Shown one piece after another: positions 1 to 12,446 of a stretch of 64,000 nucleotides of DNA (its first letter is position 1; every line of letters begins with the position of its first letter). The notes under the pieces are model-generated. The model saw only the letters and a list, made by a program, of their open reading frames with translations. It ran no database searches and was not told the origin of the DNA. A program made the position numbers and the translations under genes. Source of the stretch: Astragalus membranaceus (Eukaryota; Streptophyta; Magnoliopsida; Fabales; Fabaceae); NCBI GenBank assembly GCA_039519185.1, contig CM076846.1:186853068-186917067 (forward strand), in the 5' to 3' direction.

Positions 1-580
1 GTGCTTGTGTTTCTGGGTTGGAAGAAGACGAAGATGAAGATGTTTATCTAAATTTGAAGGTTGAAGATGGAGGTTGAATGTTTGGAGGTCGAAGATAGAG
101 AATAATAAAAATGAATTAAAATTAAAAATAATGACATGGCATTACAAGTCAGCATTAAAAATAAATTAGAAAAAATAAATAAATGACAACTCAGCGTTTT
201 TGTAACGTTGGGTTAACAGAAGAGATTATATCAAAATAGTGTATTTTGCAAGGGTTTTTTACTAAAATTTTTTTTGCAAAGACTTAAACCAAAACCCGTT
301 ATATTTGTAGGGGCCCGAAAGATATTTAAGAAACAAAGAAAGAATGGACGGAAAAAATTGTAAAAAAAAAAAGAATGGACGGAAAAAAATTGTGGACGGA
401 GCAGTAATTCACAATGTGCTACTATACCAAAATGAAACATGATATTTCACTTTGTATGCATTTCCGGTGAATATACATGCGGCTGAAATAGTCTCTCGAT
501 CTGCGTCCACATTTTGCGGGGCCCACCAAATGACTCTTACTCCATGCTTTGCTTGCTCTCTCGGTTCGTATCGCATGGAG
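1..580. other. Upstream region of FAD6
   Basis: No gene seen. The stretch is AT-rich. A short direct duplication of about 23 bp with the core GAATGGACGGAAAAAA lies at about 338-362 and 369-393. The part next to the TATA box is presumably the FAD6 promoter. Confidence 0.5.
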
Positions 581-587
581 TATAAAA
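581..587 (+). promoter_or_regulatory. TATA box of the FAD6 gene
   Basis: TATAAAA lies 158 bp upstream of the FAD6 start codon. Transcription would be expected to begin near 610-615, giving a 5' leader of about 130 nt that includes an A/G-rich tract at about 640-677. Inferred from position only. Confidence 0.55.
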
Positions 588-744
588 TGCATTGGTCCAC
601 TTCAATCCAATTTCCATCCACCGCCGTTTCAGCAAATCCGAAAGAAAAAAGAAAAAAGAAAAAAGAAAAAGAAAAGGTTTATCTTTCTGTGGTCTATTCA
701 GTTCAATTCCATCGCAGAGCAGAGCACCCTAATTGCATCTCACA

Positions 745-3700
745 ATGGCTTGCACGCCTGCAAATTCATTACTCCAATTGAAGGTTTTCATTTATATATC
801 CCTCAAATTTCTTCCTCTGAGTGTGTCAATTTTGAATTAAAATACTTTAGCTTTAAATGCTGCTATTTGTTGCCTCATGGTTTGCAGGGCTCCCATCAAA
901 GACCAGTTCTGAGAAGAAACATTGCTGCTCATTACTCACCTGGTATCGTATTGCAATTTGCATGCATGTTCGTGTTGTTGTTGCCTTACTTACCTTTTAA
1001 TAAATCAGCAGTTTAAGTTAACTATTGTGTGCATTCATTCCCAGTCTGCGCTCGCTTTGACTTCTTGTGATGTCATTTCGTAATTGCATTTATTGGTTTT
1101 TGTGTTGTAGCAATTGAGACCGAGAAATTGGAAGAAGAGGACTTGATAATAGGAAATCAAGAATCGTATAACAATAACTAGGTTCAATTCAATGCAACTA
1201 ATTTCAATTTTGAATTCTGTTCTTGTTACTTTGCGGATAGGGATAGGTTAACGACTTTGTGTAAGCTACGAAGGCTTCACCCTGTTGTTTATAAATATTA
1301 CAATAAATAAGAAATTTCAAGATATTATGCCAAGAAATTTCAATTGTTGGTGCAATGTTAACTTGTGTGTCTTCTAGCAATATTAACACTATTACTATCC
1401 AAGAGCTTAGGCTTGTAGTGTAGTTTGTGTCTTTCTGTTTTTTTTTTCTTGTTTCCTTTGTGTACCAAAAATATAGAATGATTAAATGCCATTATTGCTT
1501 CCCTTTTTCTTTTCCCGCAATAGCAAAAGCTGGCTGATATTACTACTCAATATCACTTAGGGCCTGCTTGATATACTTTTTAAAGAGTTTTCTCTTTTTA
1601 AAAGTTAACAAAGAACAAAATTTGTTTTTCTTAATTCTTTTAAAACATAAATCTGTTTTTAAAAAAGATAATCAAACACGCTCTTAGTCCTTTGAATACG
1701 GATTTCCCACATCAAGTTTCTATAGATAGATATATGCATTTTTGTCAAGGTTTGAGAATTTTCTATACACGGATCACTAGTACCATTTGATGAGCCCGGT
1801 CTGCACTCATCAAACATTAAACAGTACTGTGTGGTCAATGTAGAGTTTATGTTCAACTCTTAATGTGGATGAATGTTATAGGTGCCTCTTGAATAATTAA
1901 TCATTTCATTGTCATCCTGCCGCAGGCTTATTTAATCTAAAGGGTGATGGGCTAATCCACAAAGGGTTCAGGCATCAAAGTCAAAGACATTTTATGCCTA
2001 GGAATAGAGTCGCAGTGATACAAGCTGTGGCAATTCCGGTAGAACCAGCTCCAGCTGAAAGTGCGGAGTTCAGAAAACAGCTAGCTGAAAGTTACGGTTT
2101 TAGGAAAATTGGAGAGCCGCTTCCAGACAATGTTACTTTAAAAGATGTCATCAGTTCTCTTCCTAAGAAGGTGATTTTTCGTAAGATCTATGTCATGTTT
2201 TGTAGTATCAGGAGTTCTCCATTATATTTTAGCATCTAGGGTCAATTCTTAGATATTATTACATTTTCTTTATATTTTCACTTAATTAACATTCTTTGTT
2301 GTGTTTTCTTCTTGCATATAAATATTACAAAAATGTTCCTTGTAGCATGGTTGTTTACGTGTTTATAATAAAACATCAATGGCGGCAATAATATTTACTG
2401 CACATTGTGTGGAAGAGGTGTCGAGGTCTATATATGATTCTTCTAGTTCTAGCCATTTATTGTTCATTCGTTCTCCATGCTTTTGGCAAAAAACTACTGT
2501 AATAAGAAGGAAAGGATTTGTCTATTGTAATCATTTCAGAGTGTTGAGATTACAATTTTTATTTGTATATAATCAATAATTATTTTATATTTTTGAAGGT
2601 CTTTGAGATCGACAATGTAAAAGCATGGAAAACTGTTTTGATATCCGTCACTTCCTATGCTTTGGGGCTTATTATGATTTCCAAAGCACCCTGGTATTTA
2701 CTTCCTCTGGCTTGGGCTTGGACGGGTACGGCTGTAACTGGGGTTAGTGCGAGACACATACTATCCTTCTGATTATTCTTTACTGGTTTCTTAATCCTTT
2801 TCACTCCTATCTCTCTACAACTTTGGCCAGCCTTTTTTTCTGGTTGTGTAATCCCACTTTTCTTTTTTGCCATACAGTTCTTTGTTATAGGACATGATTG
2901 CGCTCACAAATCATTTTCAACAAATAAATTGGTAGAAGACATTGTTGGAACTCTGGCCTTTTTGCCACTAATTTATCCATACGAGCCATGGCGATTTAAG
3001 CATGACAAACATCATGCAAAAACAAACATGTAAGCAGTGTTTCCTTTTTTTTCCCGGTGCTTCTTGTAAATTATCTGTAACATCAAAAAGTATGTTGTAG
3101 AGGACTTGTAACGCTTCTATTCATTATGAAGTGTGAGACTTAGTTTTTTGTCCTCAAATCAACCTTTTTTGATATATAATTGAGTAGATTAAACAAGCAA
3201 GGAAGAAGGGATTGGCAGCTTAAATTTTTCAATGAGGAGTTACGTCATTCTGCGATATCCGATATTTCTTTTTTCCAACATACATGGACATAAAACACTG
3301 TATGATACATGTAATTATAACAAATCACCTAAAAATTTATCACCAAAAATATGCAATGATAACATCCACGTTATGGACTGAAGCATTGGATTTTTTTGTT
3401 CCATTATTTTTAATTGTAAGTCATCTCTAATGCTACAGGTTGAAAGAAGATACTGCTTGGCACCCTGTATGGAAGGATGAGTTTGAGTCTTATCCACTTT
3501 TGAGGAAAGCAATAATATATGGATATGGTCCATTTCGTTGTTGGATGTCTATAGGTCACTGGTATAGTCAACCATGCCTTTAATTGCTTTTATAGAGTTC
3601 CTAAGTACGACTTCATTAACTTAAGTAGCCTTCATTTCATAATTTTATGACATTTAGCATTTTGGTTTATACTACCGATTCTTGATTCATCCTAATTCCT

Positions 3701-6296
3701 AACAGGTTGGTGTGTCACTTTGATTTGAAAAAGTTCAGACCAAATGAAGTAAAGAGGGTGAAGATAAGTTTAGCTTGTGTTTTTGCCTTTATGGCAATTG
3801 GGTGGCCATTAATCATTTACAAGACCGGAATCATGGGATGGATAAAGTTCTGGTTGATGCCATGGTTGGGCTATCACTTCTGGGTAATTTCACTTTTGTC
3901 TTGGAAATTAATTTTTTTTAATTGCCATTGAATTTTTCTTTTTCCTTATTTTTGTTTGGATGGTTGTGGTGACGTTTTAGCCAAGTTAAAAACAAAGCCA
4001 ATAACAAGGCGTTGTATTAAACCTCTGATTTGTGTTTTTCATTAGTATCAGTTAGTGCTGAGCTTGAATGTATGCTATAGAGCTCGCCTAGAATCTTATA
4101 TTTAAGAAATGAAACAATTCTAAACTATCCCTGCTTGCATGGGTTGTATGTAGAGCTGGCAAAATGGGCCGAGCCCGCGGGACCGGGTCAACCCGGAAAA
4201 ACACAGGGCCTGGGCCAGTAGAACTGAGCCTTTTTATTCAGGCTTTTAGTCTGGCCCAGAAAATTTGGACCCGAACCGGGCCAGGGATAGCCGTAGGCCC
4301 TCAAGTTAAAAATAAGTGTTTTGGAATATTTTAGATGCTATTAGACTTTTGAATTTTCAATTTTATGCTACTGGAACATCTTTTAAATACCAAATATTTG
4401 ATATTGAATGCCTTATGTGAAAATTGTAAGATATCCAAACATGATGTAGTGGCGTTAAACCTTCTTGCTATTTCTTTATACAGTGGCGTGAGATATCCAA
4501 CTATGATGCAGTGGTGTTAAAAACATTCATCTATTCTACAGTGGCCTTAAGCAAATATGATGTTAATTGTTTACCTTTCAAGTTAATATTCATCTATTCT
4601 GAAGGCATTCATGTAATGTAAGACTCTAAATAGGTTTTCACTTTTCAGGTTAAGTTAGACTTTCGTGTTTTCACCAAAAGTATAGATTGTGCCCAAAAAT
4701 AGCCCATGATAGGTGACGTGCTAGGCTCAGCCCATGATTTTGTCAAACAAGCTTAAGCCCATTAAGACTAAGCCTAGCCTATTACTACCACCTCTTGTTG
4801 CAACATTATGCTTGTCTTTTTTTTTAGTATTTCAACAGGCATTTCTTTGCTTTAACAGTTTTGTTATTTTTCCCCCAAAATACTTTGGTCTGTGACTGAA
4901 TCTGATTTTTCATGATTTAATGAATACTGTGACCATCTATCTAAGAGGTGTTCTTTTTTGCTCACAATCATAGATGAGTACTTTCACCATGGTACATCAT
5001 ACTGCACCGCATATACCATTCAAATACTCAGAGGAGTGGAATGCTGCACAAGCACAGCTTAATGGAACTGTTCATTGTGATTACCCTCAATGGTAATGTA
5101 TTTTTTCTGCTCCCTGCATTCTGATGTATGTTTTCTTGCCAATAACTCGACACATGGAGAGGCTGTACGTGCTGCATTTTGGATCAGCTACTGCTTAATG
5201 TTTTTCCTTAGATCACTCTTTGATTCACGCATGAAATCTTGCACTACCTAATCCGTGTGTATGCAGCAGTCTTTAGGAGAAAGGGTCAACCAAAGAACAT
5301 TAAAAGTTAATTAAAAAATGGATTGTTAATAATATGTTTACAAGTGCCTGCATATTACATTATACATTCAAATCTATACTTGGTGGATGTTATCTCAGGC
5401 TGCTTATCATTTCAATGCTTACCACATATCCTGATATCCATGTAAATCTCTACTGACAGTTATTATGTTAAATTTAAAATCACCCGATTCTGTTTTACCC
5501 CCTGAATCGCTCGCATTTATGAAGCCATAAACAGCTTTTGTTTTACTTCCCCTTCTTCCCTTGTTATCTTCAAAATTAAGGTTTGCAGAATTAACATGAA
5601 TGCCATAGGACTGACTAATCATTATATTCTGGCTTCTTTTCTGATCAGGATTGAGGTCCTATGCCATGATATCAATGTCCACATTCCACACCATGTATCC
5701 CCAAAAATACCAAGCTATAACTTACGAGCAGCCCATCAGTCTCTCCAAGAAAATTGGGGAAAGGTAAGAACAATAAAACCAGTATCTTTTTCTGGTTCGT
5801 GAAAGTAATGAGGGTCAGTGTTTGATTATTTTTCCCTCTTTTCCTCAGTAATGAAAATGTTAACGAATATTTGCTTTGCCATTTAAACTTATTGAAGACA
5901 CTCCAAATAAAATACTATCTCGGGTTCACTTCATAAGAAATAATGTAGCTTTAGGTTCATTGAATAACTGATGTATCTTCAATAAACCTAAAACTGCATT
6001 GTTTCTTATAAAGTGGACCGGAGGTAGTATTAGGAAGTTCTGTTTATTCCGGTAATGTTAAACATTAGCATTGTCCAACTAAACAACAGTGTTGCTAATT
6101 ATTTTTATCTTATTTTGTTATGTTGGAACAACAGTATATGAACGTGGCTAGTTGGAACTGGAGATTGATGAAGACAATCATGACAGTGTGTCATGTGTAT
6201 AATAAGGAGCAAAATTATGTTGGCTTCGATGAACTTGCCCCTGAAGATTCTAGTCCAATTAAATTTTTGAAGGAAGTAATGCCTGAGTATGCCTAA
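745..6296 (+). CDS. FAD6: Chloroplast omega-6 fatty acid desaturase (FAD6 type), 10 exons
   Basis: FAD6 enzymes put the omega-6 double bond into 16:1 and 18:1 acyl chains of plastid membrane lipids, using ferredoxin. Exons read as 745-783, 888-942, 1926-2170, 2599-2742, 2878-3029, 3439-3561, 3706-3883, 4974-5092, 5649-5763 and 6135-6296. All introns are GT-AG and the phases join into 443 codons plus stop, close to the family length of about 445. Residues 1 to about 68 (MACTPANSLLQLKG...) look like a plastid transit peptide. The three histidine boxes of membrane di-iron desaturases are intact: HDCAH at 167-171, HDKHH at 203-207 and HIPHH at 363-367. Hydrophobic segments lie before box 1 and between boxes 2 and 3. 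The start is the first ATG after the TATA box. Intron 2 carries a small MITE and intron 7 carries repeat debris. Nothing suggests loss of function. Confidence 0.95.
1560..1683. mobile_element. Tourist-like MITE in FAD6 intron 2
   Basis: A 124-bp element starts GGGCCTGCTTGAT and ends with the near-inverse ATCAAACACGCTC. It is flanked by TTA at 1557-1559 and 1684-1686. A TTA duplication with GGGCCTG-type ends is typical of PIF/Harbinger (Tourist) MITEs. The inside is AT-rich and non-coding. Confidence 0.6.
4151..4800. repeat. GGCCC-rich repeat debris in FAD6 intron 7
   Basis: Intron 7 is the longest (1,090 bp). It holds a stretch from TAGAGCTGGCAAAATGGGCC to about 4310, rich in GGGCC/GGCCC words, and a second AGCCCAT-rich stretch at about 4695-4790. 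Similar words occur at the ends of dispersed plant DNA transposons, but I see no clear partner end or target duplication. It may also include a local repeat of about 60 bp (ATATCCAAnnATGATGnAGTGG at about 4430 and 4492). Confidence 0.35.
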
Positions 6297-7632
6297 TTAG
6301 ATCCAAGCTGGCTTATTCTCATGCGAAATTTTTATGTATCAAAATAGGTAGGTATATGTCATTCATTTTCTTTTTACGCGTTTAATCTTGTTTCATATGG
6401 TTCCATTTTTTATTTTTATATCACATTTAACAAGGGGAAATTACTTGGAGCTCTCTTAACGTTCACGTTTTAGGGTAATCATATTACCAAGTTGCGGATT
6501 GTCCAAGGGCAAGCCCCAAAGCGACTTCATTAGGTTAAATTAGACGTATAGTAATTTGAACTGCGAGATTCTTGTTACATGATCACGTTGGAAAAATATT
6601 ATATTATGAATATACAGTTGTCTAACGGATAAGAAAACACGTGGAGTGTTGTAGCACAGTGATTTGAGCTTAATAATGCCTGTTACTGACACTGTTTTCT
6701 TGTTATCATTTATTATTTTTACACTGCTGACATTGTTAATTACTTTTCTGGTCTTAGAAAAGTCCATATCCAACAATAACTGTTTGCAAACTTCAAAGTT
6801 GAACTGTCTCCTAAACAATTCTACTCCATAAACAAGGATTCCCTCGTATAGAGACCAAGAGATCCCCATGGATCTGTGTTTGGACCTTGCTATCTTTTGA
6901 TAATCACTAAGTTTGATTAAATTAATATTTAGAACTTTCGCATAAAAGAAAGTGGTTGGATGGCTACTATCCGTTAACATCATATCTAATAACTTAAGCT
7001 TGAATTAATTTATGCATACATTTGATGGATTTGTTGCACCCGAAAGAGTTCAGAGTATAATGTATGCAATATTAATACGGAAAATAAAGTTCCCTAAAAG
7101 CTGCAAACTCACCCCACACCTTTAGCTGAAGAAATTCTATTCAATGTAGTTCCACTGTGTATAGCTTTTCCAACTTATAACTGCTCACATGCGAAGTAAC
7201 TTCCTATTATTCCCTTCACCCCTCCAACACTAGCAAAGTGACTTCATCGCATTTACTCCATGTTAGTCATAAAAGAGAAAGGTCAAAAGAAGGTATGAAA
7301 GTGGATATATTACCATCTAAAAAGAAAAAGAGCGAATAACTTGATGCAGGTTCGAATTTACAATCTTTATCATTAGATCTGAAGTGATCTTTAAAATCTG
7401 GTCCAGTCAGTTATAAAGGAAAATAAGCAATCCATATATAATATTCTCTGTTGTGATGATAATGTACACAAACCTTTAGACTAGAGTAATAAAACTACAT
7501 GTATGTAAGTATGGCATTGCCAAGTTAAAAACTACTCTCAGTCTCGTATATAGCACAATCTGGTTATAGCAAACTAAGGAAAAATAACAGTAAACTAACC
7601 AAGCAAAACAGTGTAGTATTAACTAAATCAAA
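6297..7632. other. Convergent intergenic region, FAD6 to BTB gene
   Basis: It holds the 3' ends of two convergent genes. A 147-codon open frame on the minus strand (6540-6983) has no motif I recognise and a composition like the AT-rich surroundings, so it is not called. No repeat structure or RNA gene was seen. Confidence 0.4.
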
Positions 7633-8961
7633 TCATATAATTGGTGGTGTTGGTGTCTCCCATATATCAAAAACATTCTCCTCACTATGAAGTGCAAAAA
7701 GCCTATCTCCTCCAATGGAAAAATCACATATAGACCCACCATAACTTCTCCTAAGCCTGGACGTTAAAACCCATTCAGGTCCACAGAAAACCGAAATACA
7801 ATCATTCATGGAAGAGAAAAGTTGTCCTCCATGCAATGCCAATTTGGGGTAACAAGGTTCCTCAGGCATCTTCCCTTTCATCAACCTGCTTCTTGAACTC
7901 CACCTCACACTAGTAGCAGCTGAACTTCTCAAATCCATGAAACCCAATTCCTCAAACTCATTCACTACACAAATGGAATTATTATCCTCCATTGCTATTG
8001 CATCCCTTACCCTTTTTTCATCAACAGCTAAAGCAGCCCCCATATCAGACCAACACCAAACCATTTTCTTCTCTCTAAAATCCAAAAGACTAATATAACA
8101 GTTATCCTTTCTAGGAAACATAGTAGCAACTAACAAACAATTCCCTCCTTCTAACCATTGAAGCTTATCAGCATCACCAAGTGACCATCCCAAAGGCTCA
8201 TAAAAAAAATCAATTTGTTTCCCTGTTACTTGGTCCCAAACACCTACCCCATATTCATTGCTCCTCCCTTTACAACTAGAAAATATCTTATAATCAGAAC
8301 TAAAACTTAAAGCACCAGCAGTGTAACTCTTAACTTGATTTTCATGACTAACTTGAAATTTATACCTAAGCTCGCCATCATGAGAACTAAACAAACCAAT
8401 TCCACCATCACCACGACCAAGTCGTTCACTTACACCTATTACTATGTTGTTTGGGTCCACCCAACCAACATCGTTGACTCTCTGGTAATCAAGATTAAGA
8501 GGAGGATGTTCATCTAACATCCAATCATAAACATGAACCATGCAACCATGAGCTACACAACAACCACCATTTGGACCAGCTCTAATTGCTGTTCCATCTC
8601 CAGGTGCTTGTCCTTGCACTGATTGCGACAACCTTAATCTGTTTCCATCGAATTGACCCCATTTCGCTGAACGAACGTGATCAAGAACACCATAGTACGA
8701 AGCTTCTCTATAGAGAAGCTTCTCTGGAATGTTCTGTGGGATGTAGAGTTCACCTGTTCGGAGTAGATCCAAGAGAACTGCAAAGCAATCGGGGTTGCGA
8801 TCGATGAATTTCTCGCTTCCGTTATCTTGTAATAGATTCCAATTCTCGTCTAACATTGCTCCCAACATAGAATTTCTCCCTGCATTGGCAAGTGTTGTTG
8901 CTGTTGTTTCCAATACTCTGCCTCCTACGTTGAATTTCACTCTATCGTTTTTAATACCCAT
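7633..8961 (-). CDS. BTB/POZ (T1-type) protein with YVTN/WD40-like repeats, At2g24240/At4g30940 family
   Basis: Intronless gene of 442 aa. Residues about 7-100 form a KCTD/T1-type BTB domain, opening with VKFNVGGRVLETT and including FIDRNPDCFAVLLDLLRTGEL and YREASYYGVL. About 140-440 is rich in beta-propeller-like pieces (GWVDPNNIVIGVSE, VWDQVTGKQIDFF, ISLLDFREKKMVWCWSD, CDFSIGGDRLFALH). In plants such BTB proteins are thought to act as adaptors for CUL3 ubiquitin ligases. The substrate is unknown here. The start codon opens the domain with no spare upstream sequence. The order FAD6 then BTB matches At4g30950-At4g30940 as I recall it. No sign of damage. Confidence 0.9.
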   Translation of the reverse strand: MGIKNDRVKFNVGGRVLETTATTLANAGRNSMLGAMLDENWNLLQDNGSEKFIDRNPDCFAVLLDLLRTGELYIPQNIPEKLLYREASYYGVLDHVRSAKWGQFDGNRLRLSQSVQGQAPGDGTAIRAGPNGGCCVAHGCMVHVYDWMLDEHPPLNLDYQRVNDVGWVDPNNIVIGVSERLGRGDGGIGLFSSHDGELRYKFQVSHENQVKSYTAGALSFSSDYKIFSSCKGRSNEYGVGVWDQVTGKQIDFFYEPLGWSLGDADKLQWLEGGNCLLVATMFPRKDNCYISLLDFREKKMVWCWSDMGAALAVDEKRVRDAIAMEDNNSICVVNEFEELGFMDLRSSAATSVRWSSRSRLMKGKMPEEPCYPKLALHGGQLFSSMNDCISVFCGPEWVLTSRLRRSYGGSICDFSIGGDRLFALHSEENVFDIWETPTPPII

Positions 8962-9291
8962 GATTTTTTTTCTTCAAATTTTGTAACTTTTTGTGAAACC
9001 CAGATTTGGGTTGGGTTCAATTCAACGGTTTGAACTTTGAATTGGATAATGAAAAACACAAAGGTTTGGTTTTTCAATAGAGAAGAAAAAAACAGGGGTG
9101 TAAAACATGAAATGGAGAGAGATTATTTATTTGGAGATGATAATGAAGAAGGGTGGTTTTTGTTGAATGATTGTGTTTGAAGACTTGGAATTGAAGCGAA
9201 AGGAAATGGGTGTTGAGGAGATCAAATCAAAGGATAAGCAACGTTAGAATGATGAGATTGTCAGAAAACTAGACATGGATGAACATTGAAG

Positions 9292-9305
9292 AGATATATA
9301 TAATA
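9292..9305 (-). promoter_or_regulatory. Probable TATA box of the BTB gene
   Basis: On the minus strand the sequence reads TATTATATATAT about 330 bp upstream of the start codon. This would give a 5' leader of about 300 nt. Position and composition are the only evidence. Confidence 0.4.
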
Positions 9306-9309
9306 TGTA

Positions 9310-11117
9310 TGGCTTTTAAAAAAGAGGGTTTTTAAAAATTGTGGGATTTGGTGAAAGGGTTAGAGAGGAATCAATCAATTTTGGTTAGAGCGGTTGGAAT
9401 TCAAAACCGATTTGACTCACTCGCTTTCATCTCTCTCCCTCTAAATCTAAATCACTCTGCTTTCTTTTCCACGTCTTTCTGTCATGTGGTTTATTTTATT
9501 TGATCATCTATTGGCCGCGGGATTTATTGTAATCTTAGATGGGGTCAAATGAGGGACACATGATCATTCTTGATATCTCATCAACGGCTGTTGTGAAGTG
9601 ACGATGATGGAAATAAGGTGAGTAAGGTTGCAGAGGATAATATACCAACTATTGTTAAGGTAGCTGCTAGCTGGCTTCTTACTTCTTAGTTTTTCACATG
9701 AAGTCAGCTTTCATGCGCGGTTTTGAACGTAAAGAAAGCGCGTGAGAATTTTAGAATTCATTAATTTTAAGATAAGATAGGAACAAGAAAACTTGAGGAC
9801 ATTTTATTGAGCTACCTTTACTCATTGAATCTCATAAGTTGTAATTAATGAGGTCAATTTTCTATTTTAAATTGACTCGTTACATGGGAGCCAGCCAGCC
9901 TTTCTAAACTTAATTGGAGGGGCTCTTTCGCTTCTTATTAGTGAAAGGTAGGGGAAATTGCACTATCATCGTGTGACATTTAAAGCGCCAATTTTCACTA
10001 ATAAGTTATTATTAGAAAATACTCACCCATCAAAAGAATTTTTTCCCTTTAACATGAACTCGATCCATGATTATCTTTAACTCTCGATGGATGGATGGTT
10101 AAACAAGATAAGTTCTAACTTCTACGTCAGCGTTTATCAACTTGATAGTTGGATACTGACTTTTACATTTTGTCCTTTCATGATAAGATAAGTTTCAATT
10201 TGCCAAATACTTGTTTTCCATTTTTAGTTTAAACGAATAAAAAAACTGATATTTTGTTGCCCACGACTCAATTCAAGAAACAATTTATAAATTCAAGTCT
10301 ATTTCCTTTTCTCCTTACAGTAGTAGTTCTTTTTTTTTGCTTTGAAATACTCAACCTTTTTTCTCCGTAACACTATAACTCGCGGTAGCGGGCCGTGGAC
10401 GGCAAAACTTCATAGTTGACTAGTTGAGTATTAGACACTTCTTTACTAATAGAGCTTTTGAAATAGTCAATAAGTTACAAACCCTAATTGACGAAGTAAA
10501 ACATCAATAAATAAAAAAGCAATTGGTTTAAGGTCACTAAAATACAATATGTAGTAATATGACTTTATTTATGGTGTTTGTTGGAGGTGAAAGAAGGAAG
10601 AGAGAGTGATCCTCTCGTGTTTGGTTGATGGTAGAAATGAGAGAGAGAGAGAGAGAAGGATAATTGTTTTAGTGTTTTTTACAATCTCTTTAATTGTGGG
10701 AAGAAAGTGAGGAGAAAATACTCAATAATATGCTTTTACCATTTTACTCTCACTTTATCACCTCAATTTCTTAATTCAAATTTAATAACTAAAATAAATA
10801 TTTAATGAATAAAATAATTATTTAGCTAAATAAAATAAATATTTAACTAATTTAATTAAATAATTAAAATAACTATTGAGTTAATTAAATTAATAAAATT
10901 AAATCAAACACATAAGGGTGTTTTTGTCCTTTCAGAAATAGTATCATTTCTCTCTCCTCTCTTTTTGGCCAACCAAACCAATAGACACCTCTCCTATTTC
11001 TCATCTCTTTCTCATAAACTAAACAAAACTCTAATCTACTCTATTTCTCATCTCTTCATCTCTTCCCTCTTTCTATTTTAATCCAAACACACGCTTTTTT
11101 TAATCCCTACGTTTTAA
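9310..11117. other. Intergenic, with a GA microsatellite and a possible MITE
   Basis: No coding signal. A (GA)n run lies at about 10636-10655. Between about 10610 and 11092 the ends look like partial inverses (GTGTTTGGTTGATGG on the left, TAATCCAAACACAC on the right), with GA-rich sequence inside the left end and TC-rich sequence inside the right. This suggests a roughly 480-bp MITE. I could not find a target duplication. Confidence 0.35.
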
Positions 11118-11280
11118 AAAGAGTAACGCTATTTATCCGACAAAAATTTCACAAAAACATCGCAAATCAATTTCAATCGCCCGATTTACCATTTATTAAA
11201 ATATATGGGTGGATAAATTGAAAGAGATATGCATTTGCATTGTACTGGAGTAACAGAGTGAGCCTAGTGACTGTCCTCTA

Positions 11281-11884
11281 CATGGTTGTCAAAATCGCGA
11301 GTCAACTCATACGATTCTACGAGTTAACGAGTTTATGATGCTCCAACGAGTCAAATTTCGTGTAGAATCAGAATCTTCATAAACTCGGTCAGACTCGCTC
11401 AGACTCACGAGTTTATCACATAATTGATTTTTTTTTAAAAAAAGCCCAAAACGATGTGTTTTAGGTTAACTTGTAGAGGAAGCTCATTATGTCTAAGATG
11501 TGTACAAGTGCTATTCCTTTCAATTGTATTAAAAATGTGGAGTTTGCAAAGATGTTTGACATGATTGGAAGGTATGGAATCGGTTACAAACCTCCTTCAT
11601 ATCATTAAATTAGAGAAAAGCTTTTAAAGAAACTTGGAGTTTTATCTAATAGGAATTGTTATCTACATACTTTATTATTTTGCTTAGTTATGGTGTTTGA
11701 AGTTGGAATGTTGAAAATTTTGATAAATTTTGCTGTTATTGATGAAATGTCTTCATTGTTATTGATACTGTTTGACACTACAGTAATATTTTTTCATATT
11801 TTTTAGTGTATTTTTTTTCATAGACTCTTACGAGTCTATGGTCCTCTCACGAGTCTATGTAGACTCTCGAGTCTGACAACCATG
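11281..11884. mobile_element. Non-autonomous hAT element with 8-bp TSD
   Basis: A 604-bp element with perfect 11-bp terminal inverted repeats (CATGGTTGTCA and TGACAACCATG). It is flanked by the 8-bp duplication GTCCTCTA at 11273-11280 and 11885-11892. An 8-bp TSD is the hallmark of hAT. Subterminal regions are full of the word ACGAGT/ACTCGT in both orientations, as expected for transposase-binding repeats. A piece of transposase-like coding sequence remains inside. Confidence 0.85.
11534..11645 (+). pseudogene. hAT transposase fragment (DUF659 type)
   Basis: The frame at 11534 reads NVEFAKMFDMIGRYGIGYKP, then PPSYH, a stop, and IREKLLKKLGV. This looks like the start of the DUF659 region of plant hAT-like transposases, where a [YG]GPGYKPPSxxxLR motif is common. 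It is a short relic with an in-frame stop and lies inside the hAT element. Confidence 0.55.
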
Positions 11885-12012
11885 GTCCTCTATGATATAT
11901 CTGATGGCAGGTTAAGAGGTTCTCAAACCCCACTAACGAACAAACATAGAGTTAGTAAATGGCATTGGCATGAGAGATGAATAGGACGAATCATACATAT
12001 AAAATAATGACT

Positions 12013-12446
12013 AATGTTATTTAGCCAAAATATTCTAACCAAAAATAGCCAAAAACCAATTTACAATACAAATTAACTAAGTTTTATAGGCCAATAACCA
12101 ACCTGTTTTTTCACAGTTTTTAGTCAATGGCCTAAAAAACCGTGAAAAAACGGGTTGGTTCATGACTTATAAAACTTGGTTAATTGGTGTTGTAACTTAG
12201 TTTTTGGCTAATTTTGGCTGAAATATTTTGCCCATTGGCGGACCTACCTTGTAGTGAGGGGGTTCAACTGAACCCCCTGAAAAAAAAATTGCATTTACCA
12301 CCCTATATAAATAGCCAAAATCCCCTGAAATTTTAAATTGCACTAATAGACCAAGTTTTGCACCCATTTGACACTAGTCTTAAAAAATTTGACATCCCCT
12401 AACCCGGGGGTCCTGGGTCCGCTACTGATTTTGCCTAAATAACATT
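12013..12446. mobile_element. MITE with AATGTTATTTA ends, split by a second MITE
   Basis: The left end AATGTTATTTAGCCAAAATA and the inverse of the right end AATGTTATTTAGGCAAAATA match at 19 of 20 positions. The inside (12013-12232) is itself a near-palindrome centred near 12120, around GGTTGGTT...AACCAACC-like arms. The element was cut by the insertion at 12233-12427. Its superfamily is not clear. Confidence 0.65.
12233..12427. mobile_element. hAT-type MITE nested in another MITE
   Basis: A 195-bp element whose ends CATTGGCGGACC and GGGTCCGCTACTG are imperfect inverses. It is flanked by the exact 8-bp repeat ATTTTGCC at 12225-12232 and 12428-12435. Removing the element and one repeat restores the symmetry of the outer MITE, which confirms the insertion. 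Confidence 0.75.

Noticed and set aside
1110..1181. Possible extra FAD6 exon after TTGTAG
   Set aside because: Exon 2 joins directly in phase with the exon at 1926 and gives the expected protein. This piece would add a stop.
6540..6983. 147-codon minus-strand open frame
   Set aside because: No recognised motif and an AT-rich composition like the surroundings. It lies between two convergent genes.
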